This document shows, one piece after another, positions 1 to 9,057 of a DNA stretch of 42,844 nucleotides (positions are counted from its first letter, which is position 1; each line of letters starts with the position of its first letter). The translations under genes were made by a program, and so were the position numbers. The notes under the pieces are model-generated. The model worked only from the letters and a program-made list of their open reading frames with translations. It did not search any database and was not told the origin of the DNA. This DNA comes from Acetobacteraceae bacterium. Lineage in GTDB: Bacteria > Pseudomonadota > Alphaproteobacteria > Acetobacterales > Acetobacteraceae. The stretch is taken from assembly GCA_025354865.1 (NCBI GenBank), contig JANXMB010000090.1:1-42844 (forward strand), read 5' to 3'.

Positions 1-168
1 GGGTCGCGCGATTCAGACCTACGGCGATGCCGCCTTCGGTCATCGCGCAACCTGCTAATCCGGTCGCGCGATTCAGACCTACGGCGATGCCGCCTTCGGT
101 CATCGCGCAACCTGCTAATCCGGTCGCGCGATTCAGACCTACGGCGATGCCGCCTTCGGTCATCGCGC
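1..168 (+). repeat. Tandem array of a structured hairpin repeat, 60-bp period, three copies visible
   Basis: Three copies, with hairpin cores at 6-48, 66-108 and 126-168. Copies 1 and 2 are identical across the 60-bp unit from base 2. Copy 3 matches until the end of its core and then diverges. The window starts inside the array, so more copies may lie upstream. Each 43-nt core can fold as outer stem GCGCGAT/ATCGCGC, a one-sided TCA bulge, second stem GACC/GGTC, a 3x3 internal loop (TAC/TTC), top stem GGCG/CGCC and loop ATGC. A 17-nt spacer separates cores. The array lies beyond the fusA terminator. It is related to the repeats at 24929, 38309 and 40315. A REP-like element is the closest known class; that assignment is inference. 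Confidence 0.9.
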
Positions 169-176
169 TCCGCCAC

Positions 177-208
177 AAAAAAAACGCGGACGATTGCTCG
201 CCCGCGTT
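177..208 (-). terminator. Intrinsic terminator of fusA
   Basis: On the minus strand a stem AACGCGG/CCGCGTT (arms 202-208 and 183-189) closes a 12-nt loop. It is followed at once by an uninterrupted run of eight T (177-184 on the plus strand as A). It begins 28 bases after the fusA stop codon. This is the textbook rho-independent form, and the clearest terminator in the window. Confidence 0.85.
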
Positions 209-236
209 GTCCGTCGTGCCGTTGCAGCCGAAGCGC

Positions 237-2324
237 TTACGCGCTTTTGGCCATGATTTCGTCCGCAATGTTGCGCGGGACGGGATCGTAGTGATGGAAC
301 TGCATGGTGAAGGACGCGCGCCCTTTGGTCATCGACCGCAGGTGGGAAATGTAGCCGAACATTTCCTTCAGCGGTGCCTGGGCGCGGACGATCACGGTGG
401 ACCCCGAGTTTTCCTGGTTCTGGATCTGACCGCGGCGGCGGTTGAGATCGCCGACCACGTCGCCGACGTGATCCTGCGGCGTGGTGATTTCCACGTCCAT
501 GATCGGTTCCAGAATGATCGGGCTGGCGAGTTTCATGCCCTCGCGGAAGCAGGCTTTGGCGGCGATTTCGAAGGCCAGCGCGCTCGAATCGACGTCGTGG
601 TACTTGCCGTCCACCAGGGTGTATTTGAAATCGACGGTCGGGAAGCCGGCGAGCACGCCGGTATCGGCCTGCACTCTGATGCCTTTTTCCACGGCCGGGA
701 TGTATTCGCGCGGCACCGATCCGCCGACGACCTTGTTTTCGAAGTTCACGCCGACATTGCGCTCCTGCGGCTCGAACACGATCTTGACTTCGGCGTACTG
801 GCCGGACCCACCCGACTGCTTCTTGTGGGTATAGGTGTGGGTGATCGTCTTGGAGATCGTTTCACGATACGCAACCTGCGGCGCACCGATGTTGCAATCC
901 ACGCCGTATTCGCGGCGCAGGCGATCGATGATGATCTCCAGATGCAGTTCGCCCATGCCGGACAGGATGGTCTGGCCGGTTTCCTGGTCGGTTTTCAGGC
1001 GTAGGCTGGGGTCTTCGCCAGCGAGTTTCTGCAGGCCGAGGGTCATCTTCTCGACCGCTTCCTTGGTGCGCGGCTCGACCGAGATGTCGATAACCGGAAC
1101 CGGGAACGCCATCCGCTCCAGCACCACCTGATCGTCGGCCGAGGCCAGGGTGTCACCCGTGCCGGTGTCCTTCAGGCCCACGAACGCCGCGATATCGCCG
1201 GCTTCCACTTCCTTGATTTCCGCCCGCTTGTCGGCGTGCATCTGGAACATCCGGCCGATGCGCTCGCGATGGCCTTTCGTCGTGTTCATCACGGTATCGC
1301 CCGACTTCAGGGTGCCCGCGTAAACGCGCACGAAGGTCAGGGTGCCGTATTTGTCGTTGATGATCTTGAACGCGAGGCCGGCGAACGGCGCCTTCGAATC
1401 GGCTTTGATCCGGCGGCGATCCGGGTGCAGCGACTCATCCACGCCTTCTTCCAACGCCACCGCGATGCCGGGCACGTCGATTGGGCTGGGCAGGTAGTCG
1501 ATGACCGCGTCGAGCAAAGGCTGCACGCCCTTGTTTTTGAACGCCGTGCCGCACAGCACCGGACGGAACGTGCCGTCGATCGTGCCGCGCTTGATGCATT
1601 TCTTCAGGGTTTCGATCGCGACGTCGCCGTTTTCGAAATATTCTTCCATCGCCACGGTATCGACCGACAGCGCGGTGTCCAGCAGTTCCTCGCGGTATTT
1701 TGCGGCGATTTCGACCATGTCGGCGGGAATGTCTTCGTAGTGGTATTTCGCGCCGAGCTCGCCGCCTTCCCACACGATCGCCTTCATTTCCACGAGATCG
1801 ACGACGCCCAGGAACTTGTCTTCGATGCCGATCGGCAGTTGCAGCGGCAGCGCGACGATGTCCAGCTTCTCCTTCAGCGTGTCGAAGGCGCGGTAGAAGT
1901 CGGCGCCGGTGCGATCCAGCTTATTGATGAAGATGACGCGCGGGACGTTGTAACGATCCGCGAGGCGCCAGTTGGTTTCGGACTGCGGCTGCACCCCGGC
2001 CACGCCTTCGATGATGAAAATCGCGCCGTCGAGCACGCGCAGGCTGCGGTTCACTTCGATGTTGAAGTCGATATGGCCGGGCGTATCGATGATGTTGATA
2101 CGCGTTTCTTTCCAGTTGCAGGTCACGGCGGCGGACGTGATGGTGATGCCGCGTTCCCGCTCCTGATCCATGTAATCGGTCGTGGTGTTGCCATCGTGAA
2201 CCTCACCGATCCTGTGAGATTCGCCTGTGTAATACAGGATACGTTCGGTCGTGGTCGTCTTGCCGGCATCGATGTGCGCGGTAATGCCAATGTTACGAAT
2301 CTTGTCGAGCGACGTGTCGGTCAC
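237..2324 (-). CDS. fusA: Elongation factor G
   Basis: Full-length EF-G of 695 residues, the GTPase that drives ribosomal translocation and, with RRF, ribosome recycling in the cytosol. GTPase motifs are intact: G1 AHIDAGKTT at 16-24, G2 RGITIT at 58-63, G3 DTPGH at 80-84 and G4 NKLD at 134-137. Domains II to V follow at normal length. The start is GTG at 2324, preceded at 6 nt by GGAGA; an upstream ATG at 2335-2337 is out of frame. The gene stands alone: the neighbours are a terminator and repeat array downstream and a divergent DUF1800 gene upstream. The usual str-operon partners rpsL, rpsG and tuf are absent. It is either a relocated housekeeping fusA or a second copy; sequence similarity to canonical fusA is high throughout. 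Confidence 0.97.
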   Translation of the reverse strand: MTDTSLDKIRNIGITAHIDAGKTTTTERILYYTGESHRIGEVHDGNTTTDYMDQERERGITITSAAVTCNWKETRINIIDTPGHIDFNIEVNRSLRVLDGAIFIIEGVAGVQPQSETNWRLADRYNVPRVIFINKLDRTGADFYRAFDTLKEKLDIVALPLQLPIGIEDKFLGVVDLVEMKAIVWEGGELGAKYHYEDIPADMVEIAAKYREELLDTALSVDTVAMEEYFENGDVAIETLKKCIKRGTIDGTFRPVLCGTAFKNKGVQPLLDAVIDYLPSPIDVPGIAVALEEGVDESLHPDRRRIKADSKAPFAGLAFKIINDKYGTLTFVRVYAGTLKSGDTVMNTTKGHRERIGRMFQMHADKRAEIKEVEAGDIAAFVGLKDTGTGDTLASADDQVVLERMAFPVPVIDISVEPRTKEAVEKMTLGLQKLAGEDPSLRLKTDQETGQTILSGMGELHLEIIIDRLRREYGVDCNIGAPQVAYRETISKTITHTYTHKKQSGGSGQYAEVKIVFEPQERNVGVNFENKVVGGSVPREYIPAVEKGIRVQADTGVLAGFPTVDFKYTLVDGKYHDVDSSALAFEIAAKACFREGMKLASPIILEPIMDVEITTPQDHVGDVVGDLNRRRGQIQNQENSGSTVIVRAQAPLKEMFGYISHLRSMTKGRASFTMQFHHYDPVPRNIADEIMAKSA

Positions 2325-2532
2325 GATGTGTCTCCATGCGGCAACGGGCGCTCGATCCGGGGGTTCACCCGCGCGCCCGCGTCAATCGTCCGGCACAAAG
2401 TGGGCCGGCTCCTTCTGGCGCGGTGACATGCGGCAGAAGCGTCCGATTTGCAAGGGTTGAATGAAGCTTTTCCGCGCATGGCAGGCGCGTAGCCGACACC
2501 CTTCGTCACACGATGCCACGCGGAAATCGGCC

Positions 2533-2538
2533 TATACT
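2533..2538 (+). promoter_or_regulatory. Possible -10 element giving a leaderless DUF1800 transcript
   Basis: TATACT ends 7 nt before the ATG at 2546. If it is a -10 box, transcription would start at or next to the start codon, and no Shine-Dalgarno sequence is seen between the two. No convincing -35 box is visible at the normal distance, so this rests on a single hexamer. Confidence 0.35.
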
Positions 2539-2545
2539 GCCCGCC

Positions 2546-3835
2546 ATGGACACCGCCCCCCTGCATGCCATGGCCCGCTTCGGCCTCGGTCGCCGCCCGT
2601 CCGATCCGTTGCCCGCCGACCCGAGCGGCTGGCTGTTAGGGCAGTTGCGCGCAGCCGATGCGCCGCGATTCGACACCCCGCCCAGCACCGCGTCCGGCCT
2701 TGCCGCGCTGAACGCCGATCGCACCGAGCGACCGGAACCCGGCAAGGGGAAGGGACGCGCGTTGTTTGTGGCGGAATCGACGGTGACGTTGGAGCATGCG
2801 CTGACCACCGCGACCCCGTTCCGGGAGCGATTGGTCTGGTTCTGGACCAACCATTTCACCGTCTCCCTTCGCCGGGGGGAGTGCGCGTCCGTGGCCTGCG
2901 CCTTCGTCGAGGAAGCCATCCGCCCCCATGTCGCCGGTCCGTTTTCCGCCATGCTGCTGGCGGTCGCCCGCCACCCTGCCATGCTCCTGTATTTGGACAA
3001 CGCCGGTTCGGTTGGTCCGAACAGCGCCGCCGGACAAGCCGGCCGGCGCGGCTTGAACGAAAATCTGGCGCGAGAATGCCTGGAATTGCACACCGTCGGC
3101 GCCGGCGCCGGCTACAGCCAGGCCGATGTGACGTCGTTGGCCCGCATCCTGACGGGATGGTCGATCGAAGTGCGCGGCCTGCCGAAAGGCTTTGTCTATC
3201 GGTCCCGCGCGCACGAACCCGGCGCCCTTATGCTGATGGGGCGCCGCTTCCCGGAAGGCGAGGAAGGCGGGCGGGCTGCCCTGCAATTTCTGGCCGAACA
3301 CCCGGCGGCTTACCGGTTCCTGGCCACCAAGATGGTGCGGCATTTCGTGTCCGACACCCCCGCACCCGCCGATATCCGCCGAATCGAGGCCGCGTTACGC
3401 GACTCCGGCGGCGACTTAGGCGTTGCCGCTGCGGCACTTGTGCGGTTGGAATCGGCCTGGCAGCCGGGCACCAAGCTGCGCAGCCCGCGCGATTTCGCCA
3501 TCGCCGCCGTCCGCGCTTTGGATCTGCCGCCAACCGAGCGTCCGTCGATCCCAGCGGTGCTGCGGGTGTTGGGGGAGCCGTTTATGAACGCTCCGGCGCC
3601 GAATGGCTGGCCCGACATGGCTGCCGATTGGTCTACCCCAGAGTCGATGGTACGCCGGATCGATTGGGCCAATGCTTTCGCCCAACGCCTGGGTTCCCGC
3701 GACCCGGTGGAGGTCGCCGACCTCGCGCTGGGACCTATGCTGCGATCGGCGACCCTGGATGCGATGCGTCGCGCCGGATCGCGCCGCGATGCCTTCACCC
3801 TGATGCTCACCAGTCCGGAGTTCCAAAGGCGATGA
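2546..3835 (+). CDS. DUF1800 family protein
   Basis: A 429-residue DUF1800 protein. Typical family segments are seen: the N-terminal HAMARFGLGRRPSD, the RLVWFWTNHFTVS block near residue 95, the NENLARECLELHTVG block near 175, and RILTGWS soon after. The function of the family is not established. These proteins are nearly always encoded beside a DUF1501 protein, as here, where the stop codon overlaps the next start (ATGA). I chose the ATG at 2546 rather than one 33 bases upstream because the family motif starts directly after it. No clear signal peptide is seen, unlike its partner, so it may be carried with it or act inside the cell. The pair forms a two-gene operon. Confidence 0.88.
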   Translation: MDTAPLHAMARFGLGRRPSDPLPADPSGWLLGQLRAADAPRFDTPPSTASGLAALNADRTERPEPGKGKGRALFVAESTVTLEHALTTATPFRERLVWFWTNHFTVSLRRGECASVACAFVEEAIRPHVAGPFSAMLLAVARHPAMLLYLDNAGSVGPNSAAGQAGRRGLNENLARECLELHTVGAGAGYSQADVTSLARILTGWSIEVRGLPKGFVYRSRAHEPGALMLMGRRFPEGEEGGRAALQFLAEHPAAYRFLATKMVRHFVSDTPAPADIRRIEAALRDSGGDLGVAAAALVRLESAWQPGTKLRSPRDFAIAAVRALDLPPTERPSIPAVLRVLGEPFMNAPAPNGWPDMAADWSTPESMVRRIDWANAFAQRLGSRDPVEVADLALGPMLRSATLDAMRRAGSRRDAFTLMLTSPEFQRR

Positions 3836-4971
3836 ATATCGCACGCCGCTCGGTTTTATCGGGCCTGACCGCCGTTGCCGCCGGTTGGGGCGGTGCGTCC
3901 TTGGCGCTGGCCGCCGCTCCCGGGGAGAAGCGATTCGTCGTCATTCTGCAACGCGGCGCGATGGATGGTCTGGCGGCAATCGTGCCGCACGGCGATTCCG
4001 GTTATACCGCTTTGCGTGGGGCGCCGCCGGACGGGCTGCTGGACCTCGACGGATTTTACGGGCTGCACCCGGCACTGACCGGCATGCACGCGCTCTATAA
4101 GGCCGGCTCGGTGCTGCCGATCCACGCCGTCGCCGGCCCCTATCGCGTCCGCAGCCATTTCGAGGCGCAGGACTATCTGGAAAGCGGCACCGATCATCGG
4201 CTGACCAGCGGCTGGCTCAATCGCACCGTCGCCGCGATGGGGGCGGACGCGCTGGCGGTCGGGGTATCCTTGCCGCTGCTGCTGCGGGGGGAAGCTGCAG
4301 TCGCCAACTGGGCGCCGCAAGGTATGGCCGAGCCGGCGCCGAACCTTTACGCTGCGATCGCTGCGCTGAACGCAAGCGACAGCACGATCGGCCCCGCCAT
4401 TGCCGCGGGGCTGAAGGAACGCGGGTTCATCCACCGCACCCCGATGGATCGGCCGGACGCCACGGATCGCAATAGTTTCCCCGCTTTGGCCGCTGCCGCC
4501 GGCGCCATGCTGCGCGCGCCCGACGGGCCAAGGATCGCCGCCATGGAGATCGGCGGCTGGGATACCCATGCCTTCCAGGCCACGCGTTTGGTTGGGCCGC
4601 TGAAGCAACTCGATGCCGGATTGGTCGCATTGAAAACCGCGTTGGCGGACAAATGGCAGCAGACCGTTGTCCTGGTCATGACCGAGTTCGGCCGAACCGC
4701 CCGGCTCAACGGCACCGCCGGCACCGATCACGGCACCGCCGGCGTCGCCTTTCTGCTCGGCGGTCCCGTGCGCGGCGGGCGGGTGCAAGCGGATTGGCCG
4801 GGCCTGGGGGCCGGGCAATTGTTCGAAGATCGCGACCTCGCGCCCACCACCGACCTGCGTGCGGTGGCGAAAGGGGTGCTCAGCGCGCATCTCGGGCTCT
4901 CGGCGAGCGTGCTGGATCGGGTGTTCCCCGGCAGCGGTTCGGCATCGCCGATGCTGCAATTGGTCGGGTAA
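3832..4971 (+). CDS. DUF1501 family protein with Tat signal
   Basis: A 379-residue DUF1501 protein. DUF1501 belongs to the alkaline-phosphatase/sulfatase-like fold group by family knowledge. The first 29 residues form a twin-arginine signal: ARRSVLSG, a hydrophobic stretch, and an ALAAAPG cleavage region, so export in folded form is likely. Family landmarks include VVILQRGAMDGL near residue 36, YRVRSHFEAQDYLESG near 104, GGWDTH near 241 and VMTEFGRTARLNGT with TDHGTAG near 282-302. The start overlaps the DUF1800 stop by four bases, which implies translational coupling. The 3' end is one base from the stop of the convergent MFS gene. The physiological substrate of the pair is unknown. Confidence 0.88.
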   Translation: MNIARRSVLSGLTAVAAGWGGASLALAAAPGEKRFVVILQRGAMDGLAAIVPHGDSGYTALRGAPPDGLLDLDGFYGLHPALTGMHALYKAGSVLPIHAVAGPYRVRSHFEAQDYLESGTDHRLTSGWLNRTVAAMGADALAVGVSLPLLLRGEAAVANWAPQGMAEPAPNLYAAIAALNASDSTIGPAIAAGLKERGFIHRTPMDRPDATDRNSFPALAAAAGAMLRAPDGPRIAAMEIGGWDTHAFQATRLVGPLKQLDAGLVALKTALADKWQQTVVLVMTEFGRTARLNGTAGTDHGTAGVAFLLGGPVRGGRVQADWPGLGAGQLFEDRDLAPTTDLRAVAKGVLSAHLGLSASVLDRVFPGSGSASPMLQLVG

Positions 4972-4972
4972 T

Positions 4973-6106
4973 TCAGCCAACCACGCGGCGAAGCGGGCGG
5001 ACCAAAAGCAGCGCCGTCGCCGCCACCAGCGCCATCGCCAGGAACGCCAGACCGCCGAAATGCGCATACAGCAGCCCGGAAACGAACATCGCCGCCCCCG
5101 CCGGAATGCCGTAACCCAGGGCGGCATGCAGCGCCTGTGCGGTCGCCGCACGTTCCGGCGGGACGGCGCGACCGAGGATCGCCATCGACGACAGATGCTG
5201 CATCGCGAAGGTCCCGGCGTGCAGCAACTGCACCGCGATCAACACCGGCAGCGCTGGGGCGAACGCCATCGTCGTCCAGCGCACGACCGAAGCCACCGCC
5301 GCGCAGGCGGTCAGGCCGGAGGGACCGAGGCGCTCGATCACCGCGCGACCGCGCCAGAACAGCAAGATTTCCACGACGATCCCCTCGGCGATCAGCAGGC
5401 CGATGGTGCCGTCGCTCAGGCCTTGGGACCGCCAAAGCAGCGCGCCGAAGCCATAATAAGCGGCATGTGCGCCCTGGATCAGCGCGGTGCAGCCGACCGC
5501 CAACCGAAATGCCGGAAGGCGAAACAGCTCCCACCCACCGAAGCTGCGGGCGCGGCTGGCGGCGAGATCGGCCTCGGGCAATACCCGGCTGAACACCGTC
5601 GCCGTGCCGTAGCCGATCGCCAGCAGGAACGGCACCAGCCAGGAACCGACCGCCGTCATCAGCCAGCCCGTCCCGGCGGTCGCCAGCATGAACGTCGCCG
5701 AGCCGACGGCGCGCACCGGCCCGTATTCCATCAACCCCTGCCGCGCGAGGGAAAGCGCCAGGGAATCGGCCAGCGGATTGATGGCGGAGGCAGCGACCCC
5801 CTGCCCCGCCGCAACCAGCAGCACCGGCCAGAATCCGCCGGTCAGCGGGAATAGCAGCACCAGCGCGGTTGCGGCGATCGTGGCGCCGGTCAGCACCGGT
5901 TTGCGTCGCCCCAGCCGATCCGCCACCCCGCCCCATTGCGGCCCCGCCAGCACCCGCAGGAACGACGCGGCACTCAGGATTTGGCCGATATCGCTGGGCG
6001 ACAGGCCGCGATCGGCGTACCAAAGCGGCATGAAGCCGGTGATGCCCATGGCCGTGAAATAGGCGCCAACGAACAGCCCGACCCGCATCCCGACCGACAG
6101 GGTCAC
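4973..6106 (-). CDS. MFS transporter, HcaT (3-phenylpropionate)-like
   Basis: A 377-residue major facilitator protein with about 12 hydrophobic segments. The N-terminal block GMRVGLFVGAYFTAMGITG followed by a PLWYADRGLSPSDIGQIL stretch resembles the HcaT/MFS_1-like group, and GVADRLGRRKP is the loop 2-3 motif. I set the start at GTG 6106, whose GTGA overlaps the sufE stop. The open frame runs further upstream, but only as the antisense-like extension inside sufE. It is the last gene of ligA-ligB-sufE-MFS, so uptake of an aromatic acid for the LigAB dioxygenase is a reasonable inference. The true substrate cannot be read from sequence. Confidence 0.8.
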   Translation of the reverse strand: MTLSVGMRVGLFVGAYFTAMGITGFMPLWYADRGLSPSDIGQILSAASFLRVLAGPQWGGVADRLGRRKPVLTGATIAATALVLLFPLTGGFWPVLLVAAGQGVAASAINPLADSLALSLARQGLMEYGPVRAVGSATFMLATAGTGWLMTAVGSWLVPFLLAIGYGTATVFSRVLPEADLAASRARSFGGWELFRLPAFRLAVGCTALIQGAHAAYYGFGALLWRSQGLSDGTIGLLIAEGIVVEILLFWRGRAVIERLGPSGLTACAAVASVVRWTTMAFAPALPVLIAVQLLHAGTFAMQHLSSMAILGRAVPPERAATAQALHAALGYGIPAGAAMFVSGLLYAHFGGLAFLAMALVAATALLLVRPLRRVVG

Positions 6107-6537
6107 TGCGAGGCGACTTCCCGCACTTTGCGTGCCATCGCCGCGATGCCGTTGCCGCGATTGGTCGACAGGGCCTCCAGCAGCCCGAGGTCCTTGAGAA
6201 ACACCGGATCGGTGGCCCCGATTTCCGCTTTGGACCGCCCAGAATAGACGCGCAGCAGCAGCGCGACCAGACCGCTTACGATCGCCGCGTCGGATGCCCC
6301 GGCGAAAAACAGACGATCGTCTTGAAACCGAACCTCCATCCAGACTCGGCTTTGGCAGCCGGGGACGCGGTGGGCGTCGTTGGCCCAATCTTCCGGGAAG
6401 GGCGGCAATTTGCGGCCGAGTTCGATGATGAATTGGTAACGTTCCATCCAGTCGTCGAAAAATTCGAGTTCTTCGCGAATCGCAGCGATGGCGTCGGCGG
6501 CCGTGGGTTCTTCCGGTTGGACGAAGGGATCGATCAT
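6103..6537 (-). CDS. sufE: SufE family sulfur acceptor protein
   Basis: A 144-residue SufE-family protein. SufE accepts persulfide sulfur from the cysteine desulfurase SufS and passes it to the SUF iron-sulfur scaffold. The acceptor cysteine lies in HRVPGCQSRVW, and the segment YQFIIELGRKLPPFP is typical. It overlaps ligB upstream (ATGA) and the MFS gene downstream (GTGA), so it is translationally coupled inside an aromatic-catabolism unit and not with sufBCDS. Either it is the housekeeping SufE placed here by chance, or it supports iron-sulfur enzymes of the same pathway. LigAB itself uses mononuclear Fe(II), not a cluster. Identity is firm; the reason for the location is not. Confidence 0.9.
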   Translation of the reverse strand: MIDPFVQPEEPTAADAIAAIREELEFFDDWMERYQFIIELGRKLPPFPEDWANDAHRVPGCQSRVWMEVRFQDDRLFFAGASDAAIVSGLVALLLRVYSGRSKAEIGATDPVFLKDLGLLEALSTNRGNGIAAMARKVREVASQ

Positions 6538-7385
6538 GCAGGCAGCGTACCCGTATCGGTGTTTTCCAGGGCCAACAGGCCGTAGCCGGTGGTGAAGGGC
6601 GCGGTGTAGTTGCGATGGACCCGGGTCACGCTGTCGCCGAGCGCGGCGCGCATGGCGAGCCAGAGGATCATCTCGACGCCTTCGGTGCCGCCGCGTTCCA
6701 TGTATTCGCGCAACGGCATATCGGCCAGCGGCTCCGGATCGGATTCCAGCCGGTCCATGAACTCGTTGTCCCACGCCATGTTTTTCTGCCCGTACTGCGT
6801 GCCATGCAGTTGATGCGTCAGCCCGCCGGTCCCGAAAACCACAACCCGTTTATCCGCCGGGTACGACTCCACCGCCGCTCGGATGGCCTTACCCAGCTTC
6901 CACATCCGCCGAGCCGAGGGGATCGGATGCTGGATGACGTTCACCGCCAATGGCACGACGGGAATTTTCCAGTCGGTATCGGTGAGCAGCGGCAGAAACG
7001 ACAGCACGCCGTGATCGACCGCCATTTCCTGGCAAACGGTGGGGTCGAACTCCTGCTCCACCAACGACCGCGCGAGGTGCCAGCCGAATGCGGGGTCGCC
7101 GGGCAGATCGGCGAGCGGGCGCTTGCCCCAGCCCTCGTCCGCCTGCGGATGGCCGGCGCCGACACCCAGCGCCAAGGTCGGCCATTTATCGAAAAAGAAG
7201 CTGTTGGCATGATCGTTATACACAATCACGAACAAATCCGGCTTCAACGCATCCAGCCAGGCTCGGGCCGGTTCGTAGCCGGCAAACAACGGCGCCCAGA
7301 GCGGATCGCTCTGCTGCCCCCGATCATAGGCCACACCGATGGTGGGCGCGTGGGAACTGCCGATGCCGCCAACGATGGTTGCCAT
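6534..7385 (-). CDS. ligB: Class III extradiol dioxygenase beta (catalytic) subunit, LigB-like
   Basis: A 283-residue catalytic subunit of the protocatechuate 4,5-dioxygenase family, which opens a catecholic ring next to the hydroxyls using Fe(II) and O2. Likely iron ligands are His12 (GSSHAPTIG), His59 (NDHAN) and the glutamate in EGVE near 234-237. His191 in GTGGLTHQLHG matches the catalytic base of LigB. His125 (VDHGVLSFLP) is also conserved in the family. The start lies 4 bases after the ligA stop and the stop overlaps sufE, so this is the second gene of a tight operon. Protocatechuate, gallate or a methoxylated analogue are all possible substrates; the family does not separate these by eye. 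Confidence 0.87.
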   Translation of the reverse strand: MATIVGGIGSSHAPTIGVAYDRGQQSDPLWAPLFAGYEPARAWLDALKPDLFVIVYNDHANSFFFDKWPTLALGVGAGHPQADEGWGKRPLADLPGDPAFGWHLARSLVEQEFDPTVCQEMAVDHGVLSFLPLLTDTDWKIPVVPLAVNVIQHPIPSARRMWKLGKAIRAAVESYPADKRVVVFGTGGLTHQLHGTQYGQKNMAWDNEFMDRLESDPEPLADMPLREYMERGGTEGVEMILWLAMRAALGDSVTRVHRNYTAPFTTGYGLLALENTDTGTLPA

Positions 7386-7389
7386 GGCG

Positions 7390-7689
7390 TTAACCCCTTC
7401 CGGCTGTGTGGTTGCCGATCGCCGGCAAAGCGTCGCCGGTGACGCCGCCGATTTTGATCGCGAGGTAGATGGACGCCCCGTGGTCCATCATCCCCTTCCA
7501 GTCGCGCCGACGCACAAGATCCTTTTCCGCCGCCGACAGGCCGAAGCTGTCCATGAAGGCTTCCTCGTCGGCCTTAAACGCCGCCCGATTGGCCGCATCG
7601 GTGAAGGCCATCGCCATTTTATTGAGGCGATAGGCCCGCGCCGAACGCTCCCCGGTGAACAAATAAGCGCCGGAAACGATGTCGTCCAT
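7390..7689 (-). CDS. ligA: Protocatechuate 4,5-dioxygenase alpha (small) subunit, LigA-like
   Basis: A 99-residue small subunit that caps the active site of the LigB-type dioxygenase. The LigA-domain hallmarks are visible: an N-terminal segment ending SARAYRLNKMAM, then a helical segment with FMDSFGLSAAEKDLVRRRDW and the DHGASIYLAIKIGGVTG stretch that lines the substrate pocket. It is shorter than Sphingobium LigA (about 139 residues) and lacks the longer C-terminal tail. A GGAG lies about 10 nt before the ATG. It directly precedes ligB and follows hslU by 42 bases on the same strand, so it may be read through from hslVU. Confidence 0.85.
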   Translation of the reverse strand: MDDIVSGAYLFTGERSARAYRLNKMAMAFTDAANRAAFKADEEAFMDSFGLSAAEKDLVRRRDWKGMMDHGASIYLAIKIGGVTGDALPAIGNHTAGRG

Positions 7690-7715
7690 TGCGTCGTACT
7701 CCGCTATTCGGTCGG

Positions 7716-7730
7716 GCGATCGGTTATCGC
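7716..7730. repeat. Minimal hairpin abutting the hslU stop, possible remnant of the window's repeat family
   Basis: Inverted arms GCGAT and ATCGC around the loop CGGTT, ending one base from the hslU stop codon. The arms are identical to the outer stem of the 40315-40422 repeats, and the position next to a stop codon matches the other copies. However, the TCA bulge and inner stems are absent. It could be a chance 5-bp palindrome. Confidence 0.3.
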
Positions 7731-7731
7731 A

Positions 7732-9057
7732 TTACAGAATGAACCGGCTCAAGTCGCCCTTCTTCGCCAAAGGCGCCACTTTCTCGTTCACATAGGCCGC
7801 ATCGACCTCGATCGTCTCCCCGCTGCGATCGGTGGCGGAGAAGCTGATCTCCTCCAGCAACCGTTCCAGCACGGTGTGCAGCCGCCGCGCGCCGATATTT
7901 TCCACCCGGTCGTTGATATCGGCGGCGAGGTCGGCCAGCGCGTCGATCGCGCTGTCGCTGAAGGTCAGCGTCACCCCCTCGGTCCCCATCAGCGCGGCGT
8001 ATTGCTTCAACAACGAGTGTTCGGGTTCGGTCAGAATGCGGCGCAGATCGTCGCGCGACAGCGGCGAAAGCTCGACCCGGATCGGCAGCCGGCCTTGCAA
8101 TTCCGGCAGCAGATCGGACGGCTTGGACAGATGGAAAGCGCCGGATGCGATGAACAGCACATGGTCGGTCTTCACCAGACCATACTTGGTGTTGACGGTG
8201 GTGCCCTCGATCAGCGGCAACAGATCGCGCTGCACCCCCTCCCGCGAGACATCCCCGCCGCGCATGCCGCTTTCGCTGGAGCGGCAGATTTTGTCGATCT
8301 CGTCGATGAACACGATGCCGTTGTTCTGCGCGCGATCCACCGCATCCTTGGCCAGACGATCGTTGTCGAGCAGGTCTTCCGATTCCTCGGCTTCCAGCAC
8401 CCGGCGGGCGGCTTCGACGGTCATCCGCCGTTTCTCCCGCTGGCGGCCGCCGCCCATCATGCCCTTCATCATCTCCGACAGGTTGATGACCTGCCCCGGC
8501 GGCATGCCCGGCAGATCGATCTGGCCGACCGGGTTGCTGCCGGCCTCCTGCACCGCGATCTCGATTTCCTTCTGCTCGAACTCCCCGGCCCGCAGCATGC
8601 GGCGGAATTTCGACCGCGTGTCGGCAGCGGCTTCTTCGCCGACCAGGGCGGTAATCAGCCGCTCTTCCGCGTTATGGGCCGCCTGCGCCTGCACTTCCTT
8701 GCGCGAGGCGTCCCGCAGCATGGTCAGGCTGGCATCGACCAGATCGCGGACGATGCTTTCGACATCGCGGCCGACATAGCCGACTTCGGTGAACTTGGTG
8801 GCCTCGACCTTCAGGAACGGCGCCTGCGCCAGCCGCGCCAAACGGCGGGCGATTTCGGTCTTGCCGCAGCCGGTCGGGCCGATCATCAGGATGTTCTTCG
8901 GGACCACTTCTTCCCGCATGGCTTCCGGCAATTGTTGCCGGCGCCAACGGTTGCGCATGGCGATCGCCACCGCGCGCTTGGCATCGTTCTGGCCGACGAT
9001 GAAGCGGTCGAGTTCGGAAACGATTTCCCGGGGCGAATAGGTAGGGGCGTCCATCAT
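7732..9057 (-). CDS. hslU: ATP-dependent protease ATPase subunit HslU
   Basis: A 441-residue AAA+ unfoldase that feeds substrates to the HslV peptidase in the cytosol. Walker A is GPTGCGKT at 60-67. Walker B is [13 protein letters not shown] near residue 250. The inserted I-domain lies between them, containing the Gly/Met-rich [19 protein letters not shown] region. The C-terminus is DLSRFIL, the tail that docks into HslV and switches it on. The start overlaps the hslV stop (ATGA), so the pair is coupled. A second ATG follows immediately and would change only one residue. Confidence 0.97.
   Translation of the reverse strand: MMDAPTYSPREIVSELDRFIVGQNDAKRAVAIAMRNRWRRQQLPEAMREEVVPKNILMIGPTGCGKTEIARRLARLAQAPFLKVEATKFTEVGYVGRDVESIVRDLVDASLTMLRDASRKEVQAQAAHNAEERLITALVGEEAAADTRSKFRRMLRAGEFEQKEIEIAVQEAGSNPVGQIDLPGMPPGQVINLSEMMKGMMGGGRQREKRRMTVEAARRVLEAEESEDLLDNDRLAKDAVDRAQNNGIVFIDEIDKICRSSESGMRGGDVSREGVQRDLLPLIEGTTVNTKYGLVKTDHVLFIASGAFHLSKPSDLLPELQGRLPIRVELSPLSRDDLRRILTEPEHSLLKQYAALMGTEGVTLTFSDSAIDALADLAADINDRVENIGARRLHTVLERLLEEISFSATDRSGETIEVDAAYVNEKVAPLAKKGDLSRFIL

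Noticed and set aside
1236-2426. Long plus-strand open frame opposite fusA
   Set aside because: It lies entirely over fusA codons, has no family-like sequence, and such frames are common opposite GC-rich genes.
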